From: Microbacterium sp. W4I20
GTDB lineage: Bacteria; Actinomycetota; Actinomycetes; Actinomycetales; Microbacteriaceae
Direction: 5' to 3'
Length of the DNA: 64,000 nt
NCBI RefSeq assembly: GCF_030816505.1
Contig: NZ_JAUSYB010000001.1
Location: forward strand, 558,001-622,000
Positions 1 through 9,142 of this stretch are shown here, piece by piece. Positions within the stretch are counted from its first letter, which is position 1. The number at the start of each line of letters is the position of its first letter. The notes under the pieces were generated by a model. That model saw only the letters and a program-made list of their open reading frames with translations, searched no databases and was not told the DNA's origin. A program made the position numbers and the translations under genes.

Positions 1-755
1 CCGGCACGTTCTTCCCCGGCGTGTGGGGGTTGAGCCGGTGTCGGTACAGCAGTTCGGCCCGATAGACGTTTCCGATGCCGCTCACGACCGACTGGTCCAT
101 GAGCAGCAGCGCGATGACCGTCTGCGTCTTGCGCACCGCCCGGACGAAGCGTTCCTCGTTCTCCACCGGATCGCCCACCAGTGGATCGGGCCCGAGCTTC
201 GCGACGGTCGCGAGCATCTCCTCCGGAGTCTGCAGGACGCAGGCGGTCGGGCCACGCAGGTCGGCGGCCGTGATGTCGGTCATGAGACGCAGACGCACCT
301 GGCCGACGATCGGAGGAGGCCACTCGACTCCTTCGTCGGCGAGGCCCTTCGTCTGCTCCGACATGCGCACGTGCACGCGAGTGCGTCGCGGAGCACCGAT
401 CGAGGACAGCGAGTTCTCGCCCGCGTCGTCGAGGATCGGATCGTCCAGCACCGTGCCGCGCTGATTCGTCTGCCCCATCCGGCCGTTGGCGGAGGCGATG
501 GGTGGGGTCCATCACGATCTCACCGGCGAAATCCCAGGCCCCGTAGAGCCCGAGGTGCACCCGAAGCCACAGGTCGCCCTCCGCCTCGAGGAACATCTGC
601 TTGCCCACGGCTTTGACGCTGACAGCCGCTCGTCCGTCGAGCACGGCAGCGCCCTCGGCGAACCTGCCCTGCGGACTCGACGCGTGCAGCGTCTTGCCGA
701 TGAAGTTCCGATCGAACTGCCGCGCGATCCGGTGGACGGAGTGACCCTCGGGCAT
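1..755 (-). pseudogene. Fpg/Nei family DNA glycosylase, frameshifted and cut by window edge
   Basis: Base-excision repair glycosylase and AP lyase of the Fpg/Nei (Nei2-like) family. The N-terminus reads MPEGHSVHR, giving the catalytic Pro2-Glu3 pair, and the far end reads VVSGIGNVYRAELLYRHR, the family's helix-two-turn-helix. The frame breaks near 498-502: up to about codon 86 the family sequence runs in one frame (ending VMDPT) and then continues in another (IASANGRMGQTNQRGT). One extra base, a C in CCC on the coding strand, explains this; without the shift the original frame gives arginine-rich nonsense. The ATG at 755 lies 1 nt beyond the rpiB stop, so the two genes form an operon. The 3' end lies outside the window. 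Family assignment is sure; whether the break is biological or a sequencing error is open. Confidence 0.8.
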
Positions 756-756
756 G

Positions 757-1242
757 TCAGTCCCTCGGGTCCGGGAGCAGAGAGCCGTCGCGCTCGAAGT
801 CGGCGATCTGGCCGATCCGGCGCACGTGCCGCTCATCTCCGGAGAACGGCGTCTCGATGAAGCGGTCGATCAGGGCGGTGACCTCCTCATAGGTGTGCTG
901 CCGCGCGCCGATGGAGATGACGTTCGCATCGTTGTGCTCGCGGGCGAGCTCCGCGGTCGAGAGGTTCCAGACCAGAGCCGCACGAACGCCCTGCACCTTG
1001 TTCGCGGCGATCTGCTCGCCGTTCCCCGAACCGCCGAAGACCACGCCGAGCGCGTCGACGCCGGCAGCCTGATCGGCCACGACCGCCTGGGCGGCACGGA
1101 TGCAGAAGGCGGGGTAGTCGTCCACCGCGTCGTAGACGATCGGGCCGTGGTCGACGACCTCGTGCCCGGCGGCACGCAGGTGATCCTGCAGCTGCGTGGA
1201 GAAGTCGAGACCCGCGTGGTCGGTGGCGATGTGGATGCGCAT
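757..1242 (-). CDS. rpiB: Ribose-5-phosphate isomerase B
   Basis: Interconverts ribose 5-phosphate and ribulose 5-phosphate in the pentose phosphate pathway (161 aa, usual length for RpiB/LacAB proteins). Visible motifs are the N-terminal MRIHIATDHAG and GSGNGEQIAANK, whose Glu matches the catalytic base of the actinobacterial RpiB type that lacks the proteobacterial Cys. The start at 1242 is preferred over an ATG at 1251 because a TAGGAT -10 ends 7 nt before 1242, implying a leaderless mRNA. It is followed after 1 nt by the DNA glycosylase gene. Confidence 0.93.
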   Translation of the reverse strand: MRIHIATDHAGLDFSTQLQDHLRAAGHEVVDHGPIVYDAVDDYPAFCIRAAQAVVADQAAGVDALGVVFGGSGNGEQIAANKVQGVRAALVWNLSTAELAREHNDANVISIGARQHTYEEVTALIDRFIETPFSGDERHVRRIGQIADFERDGSLLPDPRD

Positions 1243-1249
1243 GGCTCCC

Positions 1250-1255
1250 ATCCTA
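1250..1255 (-). promoter_or_regulatory. -10 hexamer TAGGAT of rpiB
   Basis: TAGGAT followed by 7 nt and then the ATG at 1242. This spacing puts the likely transcription start at the start codon. No clear -35 is seen. Confidence 0.5.
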
Positions 1256-1280
1256 GAAGCGCACGCAGGAGAGCGTGAGG

Positions 1281-2465
1281 TCAGGGCGCGACGCCCGCGG
1301 CGGCCGGCTTGAACCCGGCACGGATGTTCTCGCAGCAGCCGGGACGACAGACGTCGAATGCGCCAGGGAGTGACGTGACATGCGGGCGTTCTGCGTTGGG
1401 GCGCCCCTGCAAGCGCTCCTCGATCAGATCCACGATGCCGGCCACGAACGACGGCGCCACCCCCGGCGTCGGGGTGCGCGTGAAGGCCAGTCCGGCTTCC
1501 TCCGCGGCCTCGGCCGCCTCGGTGTCGAGATCCCAGAGCACTTCCATGTGGTCGCTCATGAATCCGACCGGGACCACGGCGACGGCCTTGCGACCGCGGG
1601 CGGGCAGCTCGGCGATGACATCGCAGACGTCGGGCTCCAGCCAGGGCTGCGAGGCGGGGCCCGAGCGCGACTGGTAGACGAGCTCCCACGACACATCTGC
1701 CGCGGCGGGGATGGTCTGCCGCACCCGGTCCATCACCCAGGCGGCCACCGCGAGATGCTGCGCCGCGTAGGCGCCGCCCTCTCCCCAGTCGATGTCGCGG
1801 GCGCCCGACCGCTCGGCATCCGCCGTCGGGATGCTGTGCGTGGAGAACAGGATCTGGATGTCGGCAGCGGCGATCCCCTGCGCCAAGAACGCCTCCACCG
1901 CCTCGCGCACGCCGCGCTCGAATGCCTCGACGAAGCCGGGGTGGTCGTAGAAGGGGCGGATCTTGTCGATCGTCACCGTGTCGCCGAGCCCGGTCTCCTC
2001 GAGAACCCGGGCGAAGTCCTCGCGATACTGACGGCAGCTCGAGAAGGAGCTGTAGGCGCTCGTGGCGAAGGCGAGGAGGGTGTTGTGGCCCTGTGCGGAT
2101 GCCTCGGTCACGACCTCGTCGAGGTACGGGGCCCAGTTGCGGTTTCCCCAGTACACCGGAAGGTCGATGCCTCGTTCGGCGAGTGCTGCTTCCAGAGCGG
2201 CCTTCAGCACGCGATTCTGGCCGTTGATCGGGCTCACTCCACCGAAGTGGCGGTAGTGGTGCGCGACCTCCTCGAGCCGTTCATCCGGGATGCCGCGCCC
2301 CCTCGTCACGTTGCGGAGGAACGGGATCACGTCCTCCTGGCCCTCGGGCCCGCCGAAGCCTGCCAACAGGATGCCGTCGTATGCGACCGGAACGGTCACG
2401 TACGGAGCACCCCCTGCCGCAGCAGATGAGGCGAAGCGGACGACGGTCGGCTCGATAACAGTCAC
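1281..2465 (-). CDS. hemH: Coproporphyrin III ferrochelatase
   Basis: Inserts Fe(II) into coproporphyrin III (in actinobacteria the coproporphyrin-dependent haem route, also called CpfC). 394 aa, GTG start, with a purine-rich GGAGGG just upstream. The core shows LAGFGGPEG at the N-terminus, FSTHSIP with the metal-binding His, and VVPVGFMSDHMEVLWDLD near the C-terminal third with the conserved His and Glu. A Cys in SSCRQY plus a C-terminal CRPGCCENIRAG fit the four cysteines that bind a [2Fe-2S] cluster in mycobacterial ferrochelatase. It stands alone, back to back with pepN. Confidence 0.93.
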   Translation of the reverse strand: MTVIEPTVVRFASSAAAGGAPYVTVPVAYDGILLAGFGGPEGQEDVIPFLRNVTRGRGIPDERLEEVAHHYRHFGGVSPINGQNRVLKAALEAALAERGIDLPVYWGNRNWAPYLDEVVTEASAQGHNTLLAFATSAYSSFSSCRQYREDFARVLEETGLGDTVTIDKIRPFYDHPGFVEAFERGVREAVEAFLAQGIAAADIQILFSTHSIPTADAERSGARDIDWGEGGAYAAQHLAVAAWVMDRVRQTIPAAADVSWELVYQSRSGPASQPWLEPDVCDVIAELPARGRKAVAVVPVGFMSDHMEVLWDLDTEAAEAAEEAGLAFTRTPTPGVAPSFVAGIVDLIEERLQGRPNAERPHVTSLPGAFDVCRPGCCENIRAGFKPAAAGVAP

Positions 2466-2589
2466 CCCTCCATCCTTTCACCTCTCAGGAGGGAGGGTGC
2501 CCGCTGCTCTGGCGTAGGCTGTCAGGGTTGCCGTCGGCGCCAACTGCGCCCGACTCCGGTGACATCCCCTCACCCCTGGGAGTACCGCT

Positions 2590-5160
2590 GTGCCTGGAGA
2601 GAACCTCACCCGTATCGAAGCGCAGGAGCGCCGCGACGTCGTCGACACCCAGTCGTACGAGATCGCACTCGATCTGACCAAGGGTGCGGAGGTCTTCGGT
2701 TCCCGGAGCGTCGTACGCTTCACCGCGACGCCGGAGAGCTTCACCTTCATCGACCTCATCGCGCGTGAGGTGAGGGAGATCTCCCTCAACGGCGAGCTGC
2801 TCGACCCCGATGAGGTCTTCGCCGACTCCCGGATCGCCCTCTCCGGTCTCCAGGCCGAGAACGTGCTGGTCGTCGACGCCGACTGCGAGTACACCAACAC
2901 CGGTGAGGGACTGCATCGCTTCGTCGATCCGGTCGACGGCGAGGTCTACCTGTACTCGCAGTTCGAGGTGCCGGATTCGCGCCGCGTCTTCGCGGTCTTC
3001 GAGCAGCCCGATCTGAAGGCCACCTTCCAGTTCACGATCACCGCGCCCGCGGCGTGGAAGGTCATCTCCAACTCGCCGACGCCCGAGCCCATCGTGCACG
3101 ACGATTCAGCGGGATCCGGAACCGAGAAGTTCGCGACGTGGGGCTTCGAGCCGACTCCGCGCATCTCGTCGTACATCACCGCGCTCGTCGCAGGTCCCTA
3201 CGAGTCGACGTTCTCCGAGCTCACGAGCGCCTCAGGCCGCGTGATCCCGCTCGGCGTCTACGGACGCAAGAGCCTGTGGCAGCACCTGGACGCCGACTAC
3301 ATCTTCGACAAGACACGTGAGGGCTTCGAGTACTACGAGTCGAAGTTCGGCGTTCCGTACCCGTTCGCGAAGTACGACCAGCTCTTCGTCCCCGAGTTCA
3401 ATGCGGGTGCGATGGAGAACGCCGGCGCCGTCACCTTCACCGAGACCTATGTCTTCCGCAGCAAGGTCACCGACGCCGTCAAGGAGCGCCGCGTCGTCAC
3501 GATCCTGCACGAGCTCGCGCACATGTGGTTCGGCGACCTCGTCACCATGAAGTGGTGGAACGACCTCTGGCTCAACGAGTCGTTCGCGGAGTGGGCGTCG
3601 ACCATCGCCACCGCAGAGGCCACCGAGTGGACCGAGGCCTGGACCACCTTCAACGCGATGGAGAAGACCTGGGCCTATCGTCAGGACCAGCTCCCCTCCA
3701 CACATCCGATCGTCGCCGAGATCAACGACCTCGAAGACGTACAGGTCAACTTCGACGGCATCACCTACGCGAAGGGCGGCTCGGTCCTCAAGCAGCTCGC
3801 GGCGTGGGTGGGCATCGAGGCCTTCTTCGGAGGCGTCTCGCAGTACTTCCAGAAGCATTCCTGGGGCAACACCGAGCTGAGCGACTTGCTCACGGAGCTC
3901 GAGGCCACCAGCGGCCGCGACCTGAGCACCTGGTCGAAGAAGTGGCTGGAGACCGCCGGAGTCAACACTCTGGAGCCGGTCATCGCGGAGGGCGGCGACG
4001 GCACCATCTCGCGGTTCGCCGTGACGCAGACCGCGCCGGCCGACTACCCGACGATCCGTCCGCACCGCCTCGGCATCGGCTTCTACACGCTGACCGACGG
4101 CTCGCTGACCCGCACGCACTACGTCGAGGTCGATGTCGACGGCGACCGCACCGAGGTGCCCGAGCTGCAGGGCCTGAAGCGCCCCGACCTCGTGCTGCTC
4201 AACGACAACGACCTCGCCTACGCGAAGATCCGTCTCGACGAGAAGTCGCTGGCCACGGCGATCGCCCACCTCGCAAACATTCACGACCCGCTGGCCCGCT
4301 CGCTGGTGTGGGGCGCGGCCTGGGATCAGACCCGCGACGCCGAGACCCCGGCATCTGCCTACATCGACCTCGTGCTCGGCAACATCGGGCGCGAGACCGA
4401 GTCGACCACTGTTCGCACGACCCTCGCCCAGCTGCGTTCCGCGGCCACGCTGTACGTGGCGCCGGCCGATCGCGAGGCGGCGCGCCTCAAGGTCGCCGAC
4501 GGACTCTGGGCGCTGGCCGAGGCCGCCGACGCCGGCAGCGACAGCCAGCTCCAGTTCGTCACCGCGTTCGCCAGCTCCCTGGTCAGCCCCGAGCATGCCG
4601 GGGTCGTCGGCCGACTGCGCTCCGGTGAGGAGACCCTGCCGGGCCTCGAGATCGATGCCGACCTGAACTGGCAGCTGCTCTACGGTCTCGCCACGATCGG
4701 TGCGACGGATGCCGCGACCATCGATGCCGCTCTCGCAGCGGACAACACCGCGAAGGGCGGCGAGTTCGCCGCTCAGGCACGCGCCGCGCTTCCCGACGCC
4801 GCGTCGAAGCAGGTCGCGTGGGCCTCGCTGATCGAGCGGGACGACGCCCCGAACACGATCGTGCGGTCGGCCGCCCTCGGCTTCGTACACCCGGCCGGTG
4901 CCGCCGTGCTCGGCGAGTTCGTGCCGAAGTACTTCGACATGCTGCTCCCGATCTGGGAGTCGCGCTCCTACCAGATCGCGCAGTACCTCGTCGTCGGACT
5001 CTTCCCGACCTCGCTGGCCGACATCGCGCTGCGGGACGCGACCCGCGCCTGGCTGTCCGCGAACCAGGATGCCGCTCCGGCCCTCCGCCGTCTCGTGCTG
5101 GAGAACCTGGCGGACGTCGAGCGCGCGCTGGCCGCGCAGTCCCGCGACGCCGAGGACTGA
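2590..5160 (+). CDS. pepN: Aminopeptidase N (M1 family)
   Basis: Zinc metallo-aminopeptidase releasing N-terminal residues from peptides in the cytoplasm. 856 aa with GTG start, typical for actinobacterial PepN. The GAMENAG substrate-binding motif sits near residue 273 and the zinc site HELAHMWFGD at about residues 307-316, followed by the third zinc ligand in WLNESFAEW. The C-terminal ERAP1-like helical domain is complete. A possible -10 TAGGCT lies at 2515-2520, giving a leader of about 60 nt. Confidence 0.95.
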   Translation: MPGENLTRIEAQERRDVVDTQSYEIALDLTKGAEVFGSRSVVRFTATPESFTFIDLIAREVREISLNGELLDPDEVFADSRIALSGLQAENVLVVDADCEYTNTGEGLHRFVDPVDGEVYLYSQFEVPDSRRVFAVFEQPDLKATFQFTITAPAAWKVISNSPTPEPIVHDDSAGSGTEKFATWGFEPTPRISSYITALVAGPYESTFSELTSASGRVIPLGVYGRKSLWQHLDADYIFDKTREGFEYYESKFGVPYPFAKYDQLFVPEFNAGAMENAGAVTFTETYVFRSKVTDAVKERRVVTILHELAHMWFGDLVTMKWWNDLWLNESFAEWASTIATAEATEWTEAWTTFNAMEKTWAYRQDQLPSTHPIVAEINDLEDVQVNFDGITYAKGGSVLKQLAAWVGIEAFFGGVSQYFQKHSWGNTELSDLLTELEATSGRDLSTWSKKWLETAGVNTLEPVIAEGGDGTISRFAVTQTAPADYPTIRPHRLGIGFYTLTDGSLTRTHYVEVDVDGDRTEVPELQGLKRPDLVLLNDNDLAYAKIRLDEKSLATAIAHLANIHDPLARSLVWGAAWDQTRDAETPASAYIDLVLGNIGRETESTTVRTTLAQLRSAATLYVAPADREAARLKVADGLWALAEAADAGSDSQLQFVTAFASSLVSPEHAGVVGRLRSGEETLPGLEIDADLNWQLLYGLATIGATDAATIDAALAADNTAKGGEFAAQARAALPDAASKQVAWASLIERDDAPNTIVRSAALGFVHPAGAAVLGEFVPKYFDMLLPIWESRSYQIAQYLVVGLFPTSLADIALRDATRAWLSANQDAAPALRRLVLENLADVERALAAQSRDAED

Positions 5161-5224
5161 TCCCGCGGATCCTGTGACCGGGCCTCTGCTGCAGCGCTTC
5201 CAGCCTGCGCAGAGGCCCGATCGC

Positions 5225-5230
5225 TAGAAT
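5225..5230 (+). promoter_or_regulatory. -10 hexamer TAGAAT of the MscS-globin-flavoprotein operon
   Basis: TAGAAT lies 5 nt before a GTG at 5236 and 8 nt before an ATG at 5239, so the transcript is leaderless or nearly so. Confidence 0.45.
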
Positions 5231-5235
5231 CGGCG

Positions 5236-6312
5236 GTGATGATGATCCCCTTCGAGAACACTCCCCCCGCCACTCCTGCAGAGCTCCCCGACCTGTGGAA
5301 GAAGGTTCTGGTCGTACTCGGCGACGTCGGGATGAAGGCGCTCGCCGTCGCGATCATCATCGTCAGCTGCATCGTGATCGGTTTCGTGCTGCGCGTCGTC
5401 ATCCGCCGCGTCGTACACCGCATCGTCGACAGCGCGAAGAACAAGGCGGATGTCGACGACACGCAGGCCCTGGAACGATCGCCGCTCGCTGACATGCGGC
5501 TCGTGCAGCGCACGCGCACTCTCGGCTCGATCCTGCAGAACATCGTCAACGTGATGCTGGTCGTGATCGCGCTCGTGCTCGTCGTCAGCGCGCTCTCTCC
5601 TGGCCTCCTCGGCTCTCTGACGCTCCTCACCGCCGCCGTCGGCGCGGGCCTCGGCTTCGGGGCGCAGAACATCGTCAAGGACGTGCTCAACGGCATGTTC
5701 ATCGTCGCCGAGGATCAGATCGGCATCGGCGACGTCGTCGATCTCGGCCTCGCGAGCGGGGTGGTGGAGTACGTCAGCGTGCGCATCACCCAGGTGCGCG
5801 ATGTGAACGGCACTCTCTGGTACGTCCGCAACGGCGAGGTCACCCGAATAGGCAACATGTCGCAGGGCTGGGCCCGCACCATCATCGACATCGGCGTGCC
5901 CGTCGACTCCGATCTGGAGCAGGTCGAGCACACGATGCTCGAGACCGCCCAGGGCCTCGCGAAGGACCCCAAGTGGCGCACTCGCATCATCGAGAAGCCC
6001 GAGCTCTGGGGGCTGGAGTCGATCGGCGGCGACGCACTGGTCGTCCGCATCGTCGTCAAGACGCGCGCCAACGCGAAGGACGATGTCGCTCAGGAGCTGC
6101 GCCGGCGGCTCCGCGCTGCCCTCATCGACAAGAGCATCGCGGTGCCGAGCCTCGTCGATGTCGTGCCGACCGGCCTCGACGGAGCGCGTCGCGTCCGCGG
6201 CGCGAACCCGCCGCGCACGCGTCCGAACGCCGTGACCGGCGTGCCGGTGATCCCCGACCGCGGCATCTGGCGCCGCAAGAAGCCGACCGATGACGGGAGC
6301 TCCACGAAGTGA
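5236..6312 (+). CDS. MscS-family mechanosensitive ion channel
   Basis: Small-conductance mechanosensitive channel that relieves osmotic downshock through the plasma membrane. 358 aa. After a short N-terminus there is TM1 (about residues 25-55), a charged loop, TM2 and the pore-lining TM3 rich in Ala/Gly ([20 protein letters not shown]), then the beta domain with IGDVVDLG and a mixed C-terminal domain. The basic tail ([16 protein letters not shown]) is probably cytoplasmic. GTG 5236 or ATG 5239 could be the start. Its stop overlaps the globin start by 4 nt. Confidence 0.88.
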   Translation: MMMIPFENTPPATPAELPDLWKKVLVVLGDVGMKALAVAIIIVSCIVIGFVLRVVIRRVVHRIVDSAKNKADVDDTQALERSPLADMRLVQRTRTLGSILQNIVNVMLVVIALVLVVSALSPGLLGSLTLLTAAVGAGLGFGAQNIVKDVLNGMFIVAEDQIGIGDVVDLGLASGVVEYVSVRITQVRDVNGTLWYVRNGEVTRIGNMSQGWARTIIDIGVPVDSDLEQVEHTMLETAQGLAKDPKWRTRIIEKPELWGLESIGGDALVVRIVVKTRANAKDDVAQELRRRLRAALIDKSIAVPSLVDVVPTGLDGARRVRGANPPRTRPNAVTGVPVIPDRGIWRRKKPTDDGSSTK

Positions 6313-6758
6313 CCTTCTACGACGAGGTCGGCGGGCACGAGACGTTCGCGAAGATCGTCTCGGTGTTCTACCGCGAGGTGGCGCTCGACCCGGTGCTCAA
6401 GCCGATGTATCCCGAGGAAGACCTCGGGCCCGCCGAACAGCGGCTGCTGATGTTCCTCGAGCAGTACTGGGGTGGTCCGACCACCTACGGCGAGACGCGC
6501 GGGCACCCACGCCTGCGGATGCGTCACATGCCCTTCCACGTCGATCCCGATGCGCGGGATCGTTGGCTCCGTCACATGCGGACCGCCGTGGACGAGGCGA
6601 AGTTGTCGCCCCTCCACGAATCGACGCTCTGGGACTATCTCGAGCGCGCCGCGCATGCCATGGTGAACACATTCGAGCCGTCCGGGATCGGGACCCAGCC
6701 TGGCGGACGCCCCACTCTCGAGACACGATCCAGTCAGGTATCAACGGAGACCCCATGA
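6309..6758 (+). CDS. Group II truncated haemoglobin (TrHbO type)
   Basis: Small haem protein with 2-on-2 globin fold; in actinobacteria group II forms bind O2 tightly and are linked to redox or NO/peroxide defence. 149 aa, of which about 125 form the globin. Visible are [24 protein letters not shown] and RLRMRHMPF with the proximal His. The tail after residue 125 is a short Pro/Gly/Ser-rich extension. GTG start; overlaps both the MscS gene upstream and the flavoprotein downstream by 4 nt, so the three are translationally coupled. Confidence 0.9.
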   Translation: MTFYDEVGGHETFAKIVSVFYREVALDPVLKPMYPEEDLGPAEQRLLMFLEQYWGGPTTYGETRGHPRLRMRHMPFHVDPDARDRWLRHMRTAVDEAKLSPLHESTLWDYLERAAHAMVNTFEPSGIGTQPGGRPTLETRSSQVSTETP

Positions 6759-8413
6759 CGAAGACGCCCCTGTCCGCAGATGTCCTGGTGATCGGGTGGG
6801 GGTTGGCCGGTCTCGTCGCCGCCGCAGAAGCGCTCGCTGCGGGCCGTCGCGTCATCCTGCTGGACCAGGAGCCGCGCACCAACCTCGGTGGGCAGGCGTG
6901 GTGGTCGTTCGGGGGGTTGTTCTTCATCGACTCCCCCGAGCAGCGGCGCCTCGGCATCAAGGACTCCCTCGAACTCGCGACCCAGGACTGGTTCGGCAAC
7001 GCCGCATTCGACCGTCCGGAGGACGAGTGGCCCCGGAAGTGGGCGGAGGCCTACCTGCAGTTCGCGGCCGGTGAGAAGCGCGCCTGGCTGCGCGAACGCG
7101 GCGTCGGGTTCTTCCCGGTGGTCGGCTGGGCGGAGCGCGGCGGCTACGGTGCGATCGGACCAGGCAACTCGGTCCCCCGCTTCCACATCACCTGGGGAAC
7201 CGGTCCCGGCATCGTCGCCCCGTTTGCGGCGGCCGTCGAACAGGGCGAGCGGGAGGGGCACCTGACGGTCCTCCCCCGCCACCGTGTCTCCGAACTGGTC
7301 GTCACCGACGGCGCAGTCACGGGCGCGCGCGGCGACGTGCTGGCCACGAGCGGTGCACGGCGCGGCGAGGTGTCCTCCCGAGAGGTCATCGACGAGTTCG
7401 AGATCAGCGCCGGTGCCACGATCGTCGCGTCAGGCGGAATCGGCGGCAACCACGACCTGGTGCGTGCAGCCTGGCCCGCGCGACTCGGCAGTCCGCCCGA
7501 TCACATGCTCACCGGGGTCCCCGCCTACGTCGACGGCTCGATGCATGCCGTCAGTGCGACCGCCGGAGCACGGCTGATCAACGGCGATCGGATGTGGCAC
7601 TACGTCGAGGGCATCACGAACTGGGATCCGGTGTGGCCCTCGCACGGCATCCGTATCCTCCCGGGTCCGTCGTCGCTCTGGCTGGACGCGACCGGCACCC
7701 GACTGCCTGTACCGCTCTTCCCCGGCTTCGACACGCTGGGAACGCTCGCGCACCTGCGCACGACCGGTCACGATCACTCCTGGTTCATCACCTCCCGACA
7801 GATCGTGGAGAAGGAGTTCGCGCTGTCGGGCAGCGAGCAGAATCCGGACCTCACCGGCAAGGACGTCGGACTGTTACTGAAGTCCCGGCTGGCGAAAGGC
7901 CCGACGGGGCCCGTGCAGTCCTTCCTCGACGAGGGCGAGGACTTCATCGTCGAAGCAGATCTGGAGACGCTCCTCGAGCAGATGCAGCGGCATCCCGGCG
8001 GCGAGGCCCTCGACATCGACAACGTGCGGCGCGAGGTGCTCGCGCGCGACCGCGAGATGGACAACGACTTCACCAAGGACGCGCAGATCGGCATGCTGCG
8101 CTCGATGCGCAGCTATCGCGGCGACAAGCTGATCCGCACCGCGGCCCCGCACCGTCTGCAGGATCCCGCTGCGGGACCCCTCATCGCCGTCAAGCTCCAC
8201 GTGCTCACCCGGAAGTCGCTCGGCGGCATCAACACCGACCTCGACGGTCGCGCGCTGGACGACCGGGGCGCGCCCATTCCCGGGCTCTACGCGGCAGGAG
8301 AGGCCAGCGGCTTCGGTGGTGGCGGCGTGCACGGATATCGGGCGTTAGAGGGCACATTCCTCGGCGGGTGCCTGTTCTCCGGACGCCAGGCGGGACGCGC
8401 CGCGGCCGGCTGA
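6755..8413 (+). CDS. FAD-binding dehydrogenase, 3-ketosteroid dehydrogenase-like
   Basis: Flavoprotein of the fumarate reductase / 3-ketosteroid delta1-dehydrogenase fold. 552 aa from the ATG at 6755. The N-terminus has the Rossmann motif VIGWGLAGL and the FAD-binding NLGGQAWWS; the C-terminus has [15 protein letters not shown], which closes the FAD site. Annotated in Gram-positives as FAD-binding dehydrogenase; substrate unknown. ATGA overlap with the globin gene. No steroid-degradation genes are nearby, so a steroid substrate is not implied. Confidence 0.87.
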   Translation: MTKTPLSADVLVIGWGLAGLVAAAEALAAGRRVILLDQEPRTNLGGQAWWSFGGLFFIDSPEQRRLGIKDSLELATQDWFGNAAFDRPEDEWPRKWAEAYLQFAAGEKRAWLRERGVGFFPVVGWAERGGYGAIGPGNSVPRFHITWGTGPGIVAPFAAAVEQGEREGHLTVLPRHRVSELVVTDGAVTGARGDVLATSGARRGEVSSREVIDEFEISAGATIVASGGIGGNHDLVRAAWPARLGSPPDHMLTGVPAYVDGSMHAVSATAGARLINGDRMWHYVEGITNWDPVWPSHGIRILPGPSSLWLDATGTRLPVPLFPGFDTLGTLAHLRTTGHDHSWFITSRQIVEKEFALSGSEQNPDLTGKDVGLLLKSRLAKGPTGPVQSFLDEGEDFIVEADLETLLEQMQRHPGGEALDIDNVRREVLARDREMDNDFTKDAQIGMLRSMRSYRGDKLIRTAAPHRLQDPAAGPLIAVKLHVLTRKSLGGINTDLDGRALDDRGAPIPGLYAAGEASGFGGGGVHGYRALEGTFLGGCLFSGRQAGRAAAG

Positions 8414-8425
8414 GCCCGACCGAGC

Positions 8426-9091
8426 CTATTCGGCAGCGCCGGTGCCGCGGACGGCCGTCAGTCCGGTCGCCACGGGACCCCGAGCGAGCACATGGCCGCG
8501 ACGGAACGCCAAGCGGGTCCACCGCCCCGAGAGCATGACCGGTACCTGCTCCTCACCCGAGATGAATCCGAGCGCGTCGGCCGCGAAGGCGACTCCGCGC
8601 GGCAGACCGCCGAGATCGTCATCCGGCTCGCCCCAGATCGCCGCACGCAGCGCACGGACGGCCTCCTCACCGGAACCGGGGGTCGCGCCGTGAGCGACAG
8701 CGGAGATGCCCCACTGCGCCCGCTGCGCCACGACGGATGCCGGGAGCGTCGTCACAGGCGTCCACGCACCGCGGGGTGGCGCGACACCCGCCCACGCGGG
8801 CGAGAGTCCGGTGTCTGGAAGTGTGAGGCGATGCGGCTCGTCGGCGGCGGTGAGCTGATCCACCACGATGTCGCACTCGAGTTCGGGGTCGGCGTGCACG
8901 ATCCTCATCGCCAGGATCGTCGGCGTCTGATCGAACAGTCCGTGCGGCGCGAGCGCTGCCGTGGTCAAGGCGAGGACGCCGTTCGCGGCCTGCAGCCGGA
9001 CGCCGTCATCGGTGATCCTCGTCGCCCGTCCGACGAAGGTGAGAACGTCCTTCGCGGTGTCCGGGTCGGCGAGGAGAAGGTGATGCGGCAC
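8426..9091 (-). CDS. Conserved hypothetical protein
   Basis: 221 aa, not assigned to a family. It begins MPHHLLLADPDTAKDVLTFV from a GTG whose placement is decided by a -10 hexamer 7 nt upstream. The sequence is hydrophilic to mixed, with no signal peptide or membrane segment, and its composition matches neighbouring genes. It converges with the flavoprotein gene (12 nt apart) and diverges from tesB. Confidence 0.7.
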   Translation of the reverse strand: MPHHLLLADPDTAKDVLTFVGRATRITDDGVRLQAANGVLALTTAALAPHGLFDQTPTILAMRIVHADPELECDIVVDQLTAADEPHRLTLPDTGLSPAWAGVAPPRGAWTPVTTLPASVVAQRAQWGISAVAHGATPGSGEEAVRALRAAIWGEPDDDLGGLPRGVAFAADALGFISGEEQVPVMLSGRWTRLAFRRGHVLARGPVATGLTAVRGTGAAE

Positions 9092-9098
9092 GCGCTCT

Positions 9099-9104
9099 AA
9101 ACTA
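9099..9104 (-). promoter_or_regulatory. -10 hexamer TAGTTT of the hypothetical gene ending at 8426
   Basis: TAGTTT then 7 nt then GTG at 9091, leaderless geometry. On the other strand the same stretch reads TAAACT (9098-9103), a possible -10 for tesB with a leader of about 35 nt. Confidence 0.45.
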
Positions 9105-9142
9105 CCAACGGAGCGGCGCCCTCGGGTCGCGGAGAGGAACCC

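Noticed and set aside
6290-6754. N-terminal extension of the flavoprotein frame
   Set aside because: It reads through the globin gene in another frame; the Rossmann motif begins just after the ATG at 6755.
6755-8413. Steroid degradation locus suggested by the dehydrogenase
   Set aside because: No other steroid genes adjacent; family includes many flavoproteins of unknown substrate.
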